A DNA stretch of 11,958 nucleotides from DAIOSQ01 sp036752465 (GCA_036752465.1 DAIOSQ010000061.1:1-11958), one strand, 5' to 3'; positions 1-7,045 are shown, counted from the stretch's first letter. A program made the numbers and translations. Notes: generated by a model from the letters alone, not told the origin.

Positions 1-837
1 GCGGACTCGGCCTTCATTGCGCGTGCGTCTTGCTTGAATGCCGGAGCCAATCCAGGTTTCTTCTGTAGCCAAACGTTTGTCATATAATGCTTGCTGCTTC
101 ATCTCGCTGCTTAATCTTTGTTCTTTTCGGATAAGATATGTTTGATAATTACAAGGGTAGCTGTATAGTTGACCACGATCAATTTCCACAATTTGCGTCG
201 TAACCGCTTGCAAAAAAGCTTTATCATGCGTGACTACCACGACGCTACCAGCGTAAGTTTTTAAGTAAGTTTCTAGCCATTCGATAGTTGCGAGATCTAA
301 ATGGTTGGTTGGTTCATCCAGCAACAACAAATCAGGTGCGACCAGCAACGCCTGTGCCAGCAACACTCGGCGTTTCATGCCGCCAGAAAGCGACTGCATA
401 GAGTCATGGATGTTGATATGCAAATGGTCGGCCAATGAATCTATGGCCGCTAGGCGCGCCCATAGATTGTGGTTATCCATGGCTTGCTGGCAAGTGGCCA
501 GCGCTGTATGGTCGGTAGGCTTAAGGTCATAATATTGCCGCAAGACTTCCCCAGCTTCACCTAATCCTGCCGTCAAGACGTGGTACACGACCGTTGCCTC
601 GGGATTGCTGGGTACTTCTTGCAACAGACCGCTGACGATTAAACCTTGTCTAAATTGCACTTGACCACTGTCAGTTTGTAGCTGTCCTTGTAACAAACTC
701 ATTAAAGTTGATTTTCCCGCCCCGTTTCTACCAACCAAAGCAATGCGGTCACGTGCGTTAATTTGCCAAGATACATTATCTAGAATGGCTGTTGTCGCCA
801 GCTTAAGCGTGACGTTGTGGAGGGAAACAATATTCAT
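1..837 (-). CDS. uup: ABC-F ATPase Uup, 3' end cut off by the window edge
   Basis: The visible 279 residues are the first ATP-binding cassette of a soluble ABC-F protein, a family that acts on the ribosome rather than in membrane transport; Uup has been linked to ribosome function and to precise transposon excision. Visible motifs are Walker A GRNGAGKST at residues 36-44, signature LSGG at 150-153, Walker B followed by DEPTNHLD at 174-181, and a switch-histidine segment THDKAF (SHDR in most relatives). The visible sequence ends with WIGSGIQARRTRNEGRVR, which matches the start of the Uup inter-domain linker and separates it from EttA and YheS. The second cassette and C-terminal region lie outside the window. 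The ATG at 837 aligns with the family N-terminus. It has only a weak purine-rich ribosome site and follows the ridA stop by 12 bases, so it may depend on translation or transcription from ridA. Confidence 0.93.
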   Translation of the reverse strand, partial: MNIVSLHNVTLKLATTAILDNVSWQINARDRIALVGRNGAGKSTLMSLLQGQLQTDSGQVQFRQGLIVSGLLQEVPSNPEATVVYHVLTAGLGEAGEVLRQYYDLKPTDHTALATCQQAMDNHNLWARLAAIDSLADHLHINIHDSMQSLSGGMKRRVLLAQALLVAPDLLLLDEPTNHLDLATIEWLETYLKTYAGSVVVVTHDKAFLQAVTTQIVEIDRGQLYSYPCNYQTYLIRKEQRLSSEMKQQALYDKRLATEETWIGSGIQARRTRNEGRVR

Positions 838-849
838 GAATTTTCTTGG

Positions 850-1260
850 TTAGGTGGTCGGATGGATGCTGTGGGCACACGTCAGTGCCATGATGGCATC
901 GATTTCGATCATGGCATCTCGAGGCAATGCCTGCACACCAATCATGGTGCGTGCTGGATACGGTGTCGTGAAATAGCTGCGCATGATCTCATTGAGCTGT
1001 GCGGCATGGCTTAAGTCAAGCAAATAGACTGTCAATTTGACTATGTGTGCTAGATTGCCGCCAGCAGCTACACATACGGCATCCAGGTTAGTCAATACTT
1101 GCTTGATTTGCGTGCTAATGTCTGTACTGACCAGTTGCATCGTCTGTGGATCCAGAGGTATTTGGCCCGACAAAAAAACCAAGCTATCCCAGCTTATGGC
1201 CTGACTATAGGCGCCTATGGTGGCTGGTGCCTCTGGAGCATGGATACTTTGCATGTTCAT
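850..1260 (-). CDS. ridA: RidA family 2-iminobutanoate/2-iminopropanoate deaminase
   Basis: This 136-residue protein belongs to the YjgF/YER057c/UK114 family. RidA hydrolyses reactive enamine/imine intermediates released by PLP enzymes such as threonine dehydratase, giving 2-oxo acids and ammonia in the cytosol. The start APEAPATIGAYSQAI, the segment FLSGQIPLDP, and the family signature around PARTMIGVQALPRDAMIEID are all present. Arg104 and Glu119 match the conserved substrate-binding Arg and catalytic-region Glu (R105/E120 in E. coli numbering). Homotrimeric assembly is known for the family. The ATG overlaps the spoT stop as ATGA, and AAGGGG lies 4 bases upstream (1265-1270), so translational coupling to spoT is likely. 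A spoT-ridA adjacency is common in gammaproteobacteria, though E. coli keeps ridA elsewhere. Confidence 0.95.
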   Translation of the reverse strand: MNMQSIHAPEAPATIGAYSQAISWDSLVFLSGQIPLDPQTMQLVSTDISTQIKQVLTNLDAVCVAAGGNLAHIVKLTVYLLDLSHAAQLNEIMRSYFTTPYPARTMIGVQALPRDAMIEIDAIMALTCAHSIHPTT

Positions 1261-3386
1261 GAATCCCCTTGTTTCTTACGATATAAACGAATTACTACAT
1301 TGTTTGAGCGCAAACGTCGCATGACCTTGGCTAGGTGGCTTCTACTGCTGACACTGATTGAAAAGGTGACGGCATTATGTCGGCCATCACGCGGGTCTAC
1401 ATTAATATTACCGATATTAGAATCCGCTTCAGCGATGGTGGTGGCCAATGCCGCCAGCACGCCGCGTTGATTGGCGACATCGACGGTGATGTCTACCCAA
1501 AACTCTCCTTGTACATTTTCATCCCAGCGCAAAGAAATAAATTGCTCGGGACTGATGCGTGTTTTTTTGATCATTGGGCAGTCACTGGTGTGCACCAGAA
1601 TGCCTCGGCCTTGCTGAAAACGCCCAACAATATTGTCACCAGGAATGGGTTGACAACACTCAGCAAAATCTACCACCATGCCCTCTGTGCCTTTGATTGA
1701 AAGCGGGCTACTGTTTTGTGGTTTTTCATCAATGTCACCTTGCTCTTCAGCAATGATCAGGCGTTTTGCGATTACCATTGGCATTTGGTTGCCAATACCA
1801 ATAGCGTAGGCTAATTCATCAAGGGATTTATAGTGCAAATCCTGCAACAAGCTACGCAGCGATTCTTGTGGAATTTTTGCGTATTCGCAAGCCAGTTCAA
1901 CAAATGCCTGATCGAGCATACGGTGTCCCAATACAATCGATTCTGCATGGTGTTGACTTTTTAAAAAGGCTCGAATGTTACTGCGCGCCTTCCCAGTAAC
2001 GACGAAGTTTAGCCAGGAAGGATTCGGATGGGCGCCAGGTGCGGTGATGATTTCTACGGTTTGTCCGTTGGTTAGTGGCATGCTTAAGGGCACAAGTCGT
2101 CGATTGACTTTGGCGGCAACGCAGCTATTGCCCACATCAGAGTGGACAATATAGGCAAAATCAACCGGAGTTGCTCCGCGCGGCATCTCCATGATGTGAC
2201 CTTTAGGTGTGAAAACGTAGACCTCATCTGGGAACATGTCCATTTTGACATTTTCAATGAACTCTAGGGAGTTACCGGTGGTTTTTTGCATGTCAAGCAA
2301 CCGCTTGACCCACTCGCGCGCGCGTAGCTGCGCTTCATTGACTGCAAGGCCTTGCGATTTATATAACCAATGAGCAGCAACGCCATTTTCAGCAACTCGG
2401 TCCATCTCTGCCGTACGTATTTGCACTTCGAGCGGCACGCCAAATGGACCGAATAGGGTGGTGTGCAGCGATTGATAGCCATTGACCTTAGGGATGCCGA
2501 TATAATCTTTGAAACGTTGTGGCACCGGCTTATAGGTACGATGAAAAGCACCCATCACCCGATAGCAAGCATCTATATCGGCAGTAATCACTCGAAATGC
2601 AAAGACGTCCATCACTTCCGAAAAAGAAGCTTTTTTATGGCGCATTTTTCTATAGATACCATACAAGTGTTTTTGTCGGCCAATTATTTTATGGTAGGGT
2701 ATGTGTAACTCTTCTAGAGATTCTTTAAGATTGCGTTCAATTTTTTGGGTTAATTCACTGCGATTTCCGCGGGTTTTTTCTACCGCTGTTTTGATGGCAT
2801 GATAGCGCATGGGGTAAAGGGCTTTGAAACCCAAGTCCTCAAGGTTCGTATACAAACCGTGCATCCCTAAACGATTGGCAATTGGCGCGTAAATTTCCAG
2901 AGTTTCGATAGCAATGCGTTTTTTTTTGGCGTACGGCAAAGCGCCCAAGGTTTTCATGTTATGCAATCTATCTGCTAATTTGACGATAATGACACGAATA
3001 TCCTTGACCATCGCCATGACCATTTTTCGAAAATTTTCAGCTTGTGCTTCGGCACGGGATTCAAACTTGATTTTGGTGAGCTTGGTGACGCCATCAACCA
3101 AACTACTCACTTCTTCGCCGAACTGTTGGATAAGATCTTCCTGACTCACGGAGGTATCTTCGACCACATCATGCAATAAAGTGGCCATGATGGTCTGGTG
3201 ATCTAGCCGCATGCGTGCAAGAATTAAAGCTGCAGCGACTGGATGGCTGATATATGGCTCACCAGACCGCCTCATTTGCCCATGGTGGCCTTTGTTGGCA
3301 GCCAGATAAGCCAAATGACATTTTTCAATTTGCTGTGGCTCAAGATAGTGTGCTAATTCATCATGTAATTCTTTGAAATAATCCAA
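1257..3386 (-). CDS. spoT: Bifunctional (p)ppGpp synthetase/hydrolase SpoT
   Basis: SpoT makes and degrades the alarmone (p)ppGpp. The 709 residues follow the RelA/SpoT layout. The N-terminal hydrolase domain shows H48, HDVVEDT at 72-78 and DRLHNM at 139-144, all metal-site residues, so hydrolysis should be intact. The synthetase domain (about 235-345) has GRQKHLYGIYRKM, RFKD at 291-294, GYQSLHT at 303-309 and EVQIRT at 320-325; RxKD rather than ExDD is the pattern of bifunctional enzymes. The TGS domain covers about 385-450 and the ACT domain about 629-703, with a Cys-containing segment AECCQPIPGD at 575-584 between them. The start is TTG at 3386, with AAGGAG 8 bases upstream (3395-3400), and it aligns with the E. 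coli N-terminus. It lies downstream of gmk and rpoZ, as in E. coli, and its stop overlaps ridA. Confidence 0.97.
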   Translation of the reverse strand: MDYFKELHDELAHYLEPQQIEKCHLAYLAANKGHHGQMRRSGEPYISHPVAAALILARMRLDHQTIMATLLHDVVEDTSVSQEDLIQQFGEEVSSLVDGVTKLTKIKFESRAEAQAENFRKMVMAMVKDIRVIIVKLADRLHNMKTLGALPYAKKKRIAIETLEIYAPIANRLGMHGLYTNLEDLGFKALYPMRYHAIKTAVEKTRGNRSELTQKIERNLKESLEELHIPYHKIIGRQKHLYGIYRKMRHKKASFSEVMDVFAFRVITADIDACYRVMGAFHRTYKPVPQRFKDYIGIPKVNGYQSLHTTLFGPFGVPLEVQIRTAEMDRVAENGVAAHWLYKSQGLAVNEAQLRAREWVKRLLDMQKTTGNSLEFIENVKMDMFPDEVYVFTPKGHIMEMPRGATPVDFAYIVHSDVGNSCVAAKVNRRLVPLSMPLTNGQTVEIITAPGAHPNPSWLNFVVTGKARSNIRAFLKSQHHAESIVLGHRMLDQAFVELACEYAKIPQESLRSLLQDLHYKSLDELAYAIGIGNQMPMVIAKRLIIAEEQGDIDEKPQNSSPLSIKGTEGMVVDFAECCQPIPGDNIVGRFQQGRGILVHTSDCPMIKKTRISPEQFISLRWDENVQGEFWVDITVDVANQRGVLAALATTIAEADSNIGNINVDPRDGRHNAVTFSISVSSRSHLAKVMRRLRSNNVVIRLYRKKQGDS

Positions 3387-3507
3387 GAGACGGGCTCCTT
3401 TGTACTACCAGGTGCTAGGGGATGTTGCTGTTTCCGTCATGTTTCGTCCTACGCAGGTTATTTGCAGGTTTTTGCGCGCTTACCCGGTGACTATTCAGCA
3501 ACATGCA
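3387..3507 (-). promoter_or_regulatory. rpoZ-spoT spacer with an inverted repeat and paired direct repeats
   Basis: This 121-base spacer inside the operon is longer than its neighbours. ATGTTGCTG at 3422-3430 and CAGCAACAT at 3496-3504 form a perfect 9-bp inverted repeat with 65 bases between the arms. Inside it, GCAGGTT occurs at 3453-3459 and again at 3464-3470, exactly 11 bases apart and so on the same DNA face. I see no convincing sigma-70 promoter for spoT and no U-tract terminator. The repeats could be an operator or a leader structure; both roles are inferred. Confidence 0.3.
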
Positions 3508-3711
3508 CTAGTCTTTGTCTAATATACTCGCATTGATAAAGTCTTGCGCAATTTCTCTGAGGGCTACGACGGTAGGTTTATCATTTTCCCACTCAACCAT
3601 CGGTTGGGCACCGCGTACGGCAATCTGGCGTGCTCGTTTGGACGCGACCATGACCAACTCAAAACGATTAGCAACCTTTTCTAAACAATCTTCTACGGTG
3701 ACACGGGCCAT
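3508..3711 (-). CDS. rpoZ: DNA-directed RNA polymerase omega subunit
   Basis: Omega is the small RNA polymerase subunit that helps fold and retain beta-prime and forms part of one ppGpp-binding site on the enzyme. The start MARVTVEDCLEKVANRFELV and the segments ASKRARQ (residues 24-30) and ENDKPTVVALREIA (42-55) are diagnostic. At 67 residues it lacks most of the C-terminal tail of E. coli omega (91 residues), but the conserved core is complete and it ends with a normal TAG. GGAGA at 3718-3722 is the ribosome site, 6 bases before ATG. It lies between gmk and spoT, the usual arrangement, which puts a ppGpp target and the enzyme that controls ppGpp in one operon. Confidence 0.95.
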   Translation of the reverse strand: MARVTVEDCLEKVANRFELVMVASKRARQIAVRGAQPMVEWENDKPTVVALREIAQDFINASILDKD

Positions 3712-3739
3712 ACTGATTCTCCGAATTAAAACTACTATT

Positions 3740-4369
3740 TTACTGGGATGATAACAGAAAAGATAGTAATTTGCGCTCTGTCAGTGATTGCCGGGCGGTT
3801 TTTAATCGATTGGCAATAACAATTGCTTGCAGCTCTGTCGCAGCCTTAGCAAACTCTTCGTTAATGATGAGATAGTCGAATTCGGTATAGTGGGTCATTT
3901 CTTCCCGGGCTTGTTGCATGCGAAAGTTGATGATTTCTGTATGATCCTGCTGCCGCTCGGTGAGTCGATGTTTGAGCGTCTCCAGAGAAGGCGGCAAGAT
4001 AAAAACACTGACGGATTGTGGGAAGTGACGCTTGATTTGTAAGGCGCCTTGCCAATCAATGGCCAGCAAGAGATCCATGCCTTGCGCTAGCCTGGTCTGA
4101 ATTTCTTGTTTTGAGGTGCCATACCAGTTGGAAAAAACCTTCGCATACTCTACGAAAGCATCGCCTGCTACCATAGCGGTAAAATACTGTTCTTCGACAA
4201 AGTGATAATGCACGCCATCCACTTCACCTGGTCTTTTGGTCCGGGTGGTGTGCGAAACCGAAACGGCCACATGGGGTACATGGCTCACCAGCCAACGCAC
4301 CAGGCTGGTTTTGCCGCCACCAGAAGGCGAGGCAACGATAAATAAATTTCCAGGGGCAATTTCAGTCAT
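3740..4369 (-). CDS. gmk: Guanylate kinase
   Basis: Guanylate kinase phosphorylates GMP to GDP using ATP in the cytosol, feeding GTP and the precursors of (p)ppGpp. The 209 residues show the P-loop SPSGGGKTS at 14-22, the GMP-binding stretch SVSHTTRTKRPGE (37-49), YGTS at 83-86, IDWQGA at 104-109 and the lid region RLTERQQD at 135-142. The lid normally reads RxxGRGxD, so the glycines here are replaced by Glu and Gln while the arginines remain. The C-terminal half (MTHYTEFDYLIIN) is typical. The ATG at 4369 has GGAAAG 8 bases upstream (4378-4383) and matches the family start. It is the first gene of the leftward gmk-rpoZ-spoT-ridA-uup group, and only 28 bases separate it from rpoZ. Confidence 0.96.
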   Translation of the reverse strand: MTEIAPGNLFIVASPSGGGKTSLVRWLVSHVPHVAVSVSHTTRTKRPGEVDGVHYHFVEEQYFTAMVAGDAFVEYAKVFSNWYGTSKQEIQTRLAQGMDLLLAIDWQGALQIKRHFPQSVSVFILPPSLETLKHRLTERQQDHTEIINFRMQQAREEMTHYTEFDYLIINEEFAKAATELQAIVIANRLKTARQSLTERKLLSFLLSSQ

Positions 4370-4453
4370 TTTTTTGACTTTCCAAGCTAATCATACGAAT
4401 ACCCATCCGAGCTGGACCGCAGTCAGGGGCTGGGTTAACCATATCACATAATA

Positions 4454-4479
4454 CAGCTAAAAAAAGATTTTTTTAGCTG
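4454..4479. repeat. Perfect 12-bp inverted repeat with A7/T7 core
   Basis: The arms CAGCTAAAAAAA (4454-4465) and TTTTTTTAGCTG (4468-4479) are exact reverse complements separated by GA. GC pairs are outside and A/T tracts inside, the reverse of an intrinsic terminator, so a terminator role is unlikely. It lies 21 bp upstream of the tRNA -35 element and touches a possible gmk -10. Curved or protein-bound DNA between divergent promoters is the simplest reading, but this is inference. Confidence 0.6.
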
Positions 4480-4500
4480 CTGCCCTGTGTCATCTGCTAC

Positions 4501-4536
4501 TTGACCTTGCGCGAAGCTCCTAGTATCATGCACGCA
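4501..4536 (+). promoter_or_regulatory. Sigma-70 promoter for the tRNA-Pro cluster
   Basis: TTGACC at 4501-4506 and TATCAT at 4524-4529 are separated by exactly 17 bp, with one mismatch to consensus in each hexamer. The next bases (GCACGCACTG) are GC-rich, the discriminator type that makes stable-RNA promoters sensitive to ppGpp and DksA. Transcription would begin near 4536, about 24 bases before tRNA-Pro. Confidence 0.75.
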
Positions 4537-4559
4537 CTGTCCAGTGACAGTGGGATTCA

Positions 4560-4636
4560 CGGGGTGTAGCGCAGTCTGGTAGCGCGCCTGCTTTGGGAGC
4601 AGGATGTCGGGAGTTCGAATCTCTCCACCCCGACCA
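4560..4636 (+). tRNA. tRNA-Pro (anticodon TGG)
   Basis: A complete 77-base cloverleaf with CCA encoded at 4634-4636. The acceptor stem CGGGGTG pairs with CACCCCG (4626-4632). The anticodon stem CCTGC/GCAGG encloses TTTGGGA, giving anticodon TGG at 4594-4596, and the T-loop TTCGAAT is normal. It reads proline CCN codons. It is the first gene of the rightward tRNA group, 7 bases ahead of tRNA-Arg. Confidence 0.96.
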
Positions 4637-4643
4637 AATCGAT

Positions 4644-4720
4644 GCGCCCGTAGCTCATTTGGATAGAGCATCGGCCTTCTAAGCCGAGGGTAGCAGGTTC
4701 GAGTCCTGCCGGGCGTACCA
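4644..4720 (+). tRNA. tRNA-Arg (anticodon TCT)
   Basis: A complete 77-base cloverleaf with CCA at 4718-4720. The acceptor stem GCGCCCG pairs with CGGGCGT, with a terminal G-T pair. The anticodon stem TCGGC/GCCGA encloses CTTCTAA, giving TCT at 4678-4680, which reads AGA and AGG. The D-arm TAGCTCA and T-loop TTCGAGT are normal. Confidence 0.96.
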
Positions 4721-4778
4721 AGCGTCAAGCAGTGTAAGAATCAGCTAAAAAACTATTGCGGGTTTTTCAGAAAATTAT

Positions 4779-4855
4779 GGTGGACGTAGCTCAGTTGGTA
4801 GAGCCCCGGGTTGTGATCCCGGTTGTCGTGGGTTCGAGCCCCATCGTTCACCCCA
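4779..4855 (+). tRNA. tRNA-His (anticodon GTG)
   Basis: A complete cloverleaf with CCA at 4853-4855. The stem GTGGACG (4780-4786) pairs with CGTTCAC (4845-4851). The extra G at 4779 opposite C73 (4852) is the G-1 identity base of histidine tRNA, encoded here in the gene. The anticodon stem CCGGG/CCCGG encloses TTGTGAT, giving GTG at 4813-4815. A 58-base spacer, which opens with no clear promoter or terminator, separates it from tRNA-Arg. Confidence 0.95.
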
Positions 4856-4907
4856 GTACTTCTGAGGTAATCAAACACTGTCCAATGCATCTATGATGGG
4901 ATGAGTC

Positions 4908-4936
4908 TTTACAATAAGGAATTACTGTTTAATAAT
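4908..4936 (+). promoter_or_regulatory. Candidate promoter for tRNA-Leu and tig
   Basis: TTTACA at 4908-4913 and AATAAT at 4931-4936 are 17 bp apart, one mismatch each from sigma-70 consensus. The start site would fall near 4943, just ahead of tRNA-Leu. It lies in the 93-base spacer after tRNA-His and could drive tRNA-Leu together with tig. The region is AT-rich, so a chance match is possible. Confidence 0.4.
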
Positions 4937-4948
4937 TCTACTTTGTTA

Positions 4949-5033
4949 GCGAAAGTGGCGGAATTGGTAGACGCACTGGATTTAGGTTCCAGCGGGGCAA
5001 CCTGTGAGAGTTCGAGTCTCTCCTTTCGCACCA
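4949..5033 (+). tRNA. tRNA-Leu (anticodon TAG)
   Basis: A complete 85-base class II tRNA with a long variable arm and CCA at 5031-5033. The acceptor stem GCGAAAG pairs with CTTTCGC (5023-5029). The anticodon stem CTGGA/TCCAG encloses TTTAGGT, giving TAG at 4983-4985 for CUN leucine codons. Its 3' end is only 33 bases from the tig start codon with no terminator between, so tig is probably transcribed from the same RNA. Confidence 0.96.
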
Positions 5034-5066
5034 TTTGATACAATATAATATCCACGAGGTGACTAG

Positions 5067-6395
5067 ATGGCAGTTTCAGTAGAAACTATAAAAGGTTTGG
5101 AGCGTAAACTCACTATTTCTGTGCCTTCAGAAAAATTTGAAGAAGAAGTTGGTATGCGCCTTAAAAGTCTGGCTCGAAAAGCAAAAATAGACGGATTTCG
5201 ACCAGGAAAAGTGCCTTTTCATATCGTTCAAAAAAGATTTGCTGAAAGTGTCAGTCATGAAGTGGCAAGGGATTTGATTCAGCCAACTCTATTCGAGGCC
5301 TTGCAAAGCAATCAACTGCACCCAGCTGGCCAGCCACAAGTAGAGTATCTACAGATTGAGTTGGGTAAAGATTTTCAATATAGCGCCAGTTTTGAAGTTT
5401 TCCCAGAAATAGCCATTGTCGAGTTAGAAGGTGAGCCACTTGAGCTGGTACGTTGTCAGGTGACTGAGCAAGATGTTGACAATATGATTGAAAAAATGCG
5501 TGCTCAACATAAAGTTTGGCAAGAAGTAACCCGCAAGGTGAGCCTGGATGACAAAGTTGTTATCGATTTTGCCGGTTCTATCGACGGGGTTGCGTTTGAT
5601 GGCGGTCAAGCGCAAGATTATGAGTTGGTGATTGGTTCAGGTACGATGATAAAAGGCTTTGAGGACGGGATTGTCGGCGCAGAACAAAATAAGCCTTTTG
5701 ATATGACAGTCACTTTTCCGCAAGACTATGGGCAAGCTGATCTGGCTGGTAAAGCTGCAAATTTTGCTATTACAGTCAAAAAAGTATTGGCAGGTGAATT
5801 GCCGCCATTAGATGATGCCTTTGTGGAGACGTTTAATATCAAAGAAGGTGGAATAGCCGCCTTGAAAAAAGATATTTTCGAAAACATGGCCAGGGAACTT
5901 GAACGACGTGTGAAAAACAAAAATCGTGAAACGATATTCAACAGATTGCTTGAGAAAAATACTTTCGAATTGCCTGTGACCTTGATTGATCAAGAAATTG
6001 AAAATCTCAAACATGAACTGTACCACCGCGTATTTGGGCACGAGCATCATGACAATGAAAAAATTCCTGATTTCCCGCGTGAACTTTTTATCGAGCAAGC
6101 TCAGCGACGGGTGAAACTCGGGTTGTTGTTTGCAGAGTACGTCAAGACACACAGTATCGCTGTGGACCCACAGCGAGTGGATGCTATGATCGAGCAAATG
6201 GCCAGTGCGTATGAGGCCCCTGACGAATTGCGACACTGGTATAAGAGCCAGCCAGAACGTTTGGCCGAAATTGAAACATTGGTTTTGGAAGAAATAGTTG
6301 CCGAGAAGATTGCCGCCCATGTGGCAGTTGTTGAAACAGATGAAACTTATGAAGCGCTCATGAATCCACCGCAAGATAAAGCCAAAGGAGATTAA
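5067..6395 (+). CDS. tig: Trigger factor, ribosome-bound chaperone and peptidyl-prolyl isomerase
   Basis: Trigger factor binds the ribosomal exit tunnel at L23 and shields nascent chains. The 442 residues (432 in E. coli) show the N-terminal ribosome-binding domain with the signature GFRPGKVP at 43-50. An FKBP-like isomerase domain covers about 162-241 (DKVVIDFAGSIDG, IGSGTMIKGFEDG, FPQDYG). The helical substrate-binding C-terminal domain follows to the end (PRELFIEQAQRRVKLGLLF, ASAYEAPDEL). The ATG at 5067 is preceded by GAGGTGA at 5056-5062. Upstream there is a TATAAT at 5044-5049 but no -35, and it is too close to the ribosome site to be a convincing promoter. The clpP start lies 2 bases after the stop, so the two genes probably share one mRNA. 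Confidence 0.98.
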   Translation: MAVSVETIKGLERKLTISVPSEKFEEEVGMRLKSLARKAKIDGFRPGKVPFHIVQKRFAESVSHEVARDLIQPTLFEALQSNQLHPAGQPQVEYLQIELGKDFQYSASFEVFPEIAIVELEGEPLELVRCQVTEQDVDNMIEKMRAQHKVWQEVTRKVSLDDKVVIDFAGSIDGVAFDGGQAQDYELVIGSGTMIKGFEDGIVGAEQNKPFDMTVTFPQDYGQADLAGKAANFAITVKKVLAGELPPLDDAFVETFNIKEGGIAALKKDIFENMARELERRVKNKNRETIFNRLLEKNTFELPVTLIDQEIENLKHELYHRVFGHEHHDNEKIPDFPRELFIEQAQRRVKLGLLFAEYVKTHSIAVDPQRVDAMIEQMASAYEAPDELRHWYKSQPERLAEIETLVLEEIVAEKIAAHVAVVETDETYEALMNPPQDKAKGD

Positions 6396-6397
6396 GT

Positions 6398-7045
6398 GTG
6401 AATGGATCTGCACCGAATACGATTAGGAATGCCAGCGGACTGGTTCCCATGGTGGTTGAACAAACCTCGCGTGGTGAACGTGCGTATGATATTTATTCAC
6501 GACTGCTGAAAGATAGAATCATTTTCTTGTTAGGCGAAGTTGAAGATCACATGGCTAACCTTGTGGTTGCACAACTTCTCTTTCTAGAATCCGAAAACCC
6601 CGAAAAAGACATCTCTTTATATATCAATTCTCCCGGTGGCGTTGTTACAGCCGGGTTGGCCATATACGATACTATCCAGTTCATTAAACCCGATGTTAGC
6701 ACCTTGTGTATTGGTCAAGCAGCCAGTGCAGCCGCATTGTTGCTGTGTGCTGGGGCACACGGCAAACGCTTCTGCTTGCCGAATTCCCGAGTCATGATAC
6801 ATCAGCCTTTAGGTGGCTATCGCGGTCAAGCAACTGACATTGAAATTCATGCCCGTGAAACTTTGCTGGTACGCGAACGTCTCAATGCTATTATGGCTAA
6901 ACACACGAACAAGACACCTGAACAAATCATGCGAGACACAGAAAGAGACAATTTTATGGGGGCGGCAGAAGCAGTTTCCTATGGCTTGGCTGATAAAGTA
7001 TTCACAGACAGAGCGTCTCTTTCAGAGAATGATACATTAAGATAA
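6398..7045 (+). CDS. clpP: ATP-dependent Clp protease proteolytic subunit
   Basis: ClpP forms the tetradecameric serine-protease chamber that works with ClpX (and ClpA where present). The 215 residues start MNGSAPNTIRNASGLVPMVVEQTSRGERAYD when written in two parts at the processing region; the propeptide normally ends just before LVPMV (residue 15 onward). The catalytic triad is Ser110 (GQAAS), His135 (MIHQPLGG) and Asp184 (TERDNF), one residue lower than the E. coli precursor. The residues after the serine read AAALLL instead of the usual MGALLL. The C-terminus carries about eight more residues than E. coli ClpP. The start is GTG at 6398, with AAGGAG at 6385-6390 inside the end of tig and a 7-base spacing. 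A long structured spacer separates it from clpX. Confidence 0.97.
   Translation: MNGSAPNTIRNASGLVPMVVEQTSRGERAYDIYSRLLKDRIIFLLGEVEDHMANLVVAQLLFLESENPEKDISLYINSPGGVVTAGLAIYDTIQFIKPDVSTLCIGQAASAAALLLCAGAHGKRFCLPNSRVMIHQPLGGYRGQATDIEIHARETLLVRERLNAIMAKHTNKTPEQIMRDTERDNFMGAAEAVSYGLADKVFTDRASLSENDTLR

Larger units (their letters stand above)
4370..4559. promoter_or_regulatory. Divergent control region between gmk and the tRNA cluster
   Basis: Leftward transcription of gmk and rightward transcription of the tRNAs must both start in this 190-base region. The tRNA promoter is clear and listed separately. For gmk I see only a TATTAT -10-like hexamer on the minus strand (4448-4453) with no good -35 partner. 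A perfect palindrome of A and T tracts at 4454-4479 lies between the two. No open reading frame here has coding support. Confidence 0.5.

Noticed and set aside
4444..4728. A 94-codon minus-strand reading frame with segments such as GRGGEIRTPDILLPKQ
   Set aside because: It is the antisense of tRNA-Pro and tRNA-Arg. This peptide type is a well-known false gene call made from tRNA complements.
4560..5033. The tRNA cluster as an attachment site of an integrated element
   Set aside because: No integrase and no repeated tRNA 3' end are present; the flanking genes are all core genes in expected order.
5808..6413. A 201-codon reading frame antisense to tig
   Set aside because: It lies fully opposite a clear gene, has no recognisable domain, and has a composition expected from the complement of tig codons.
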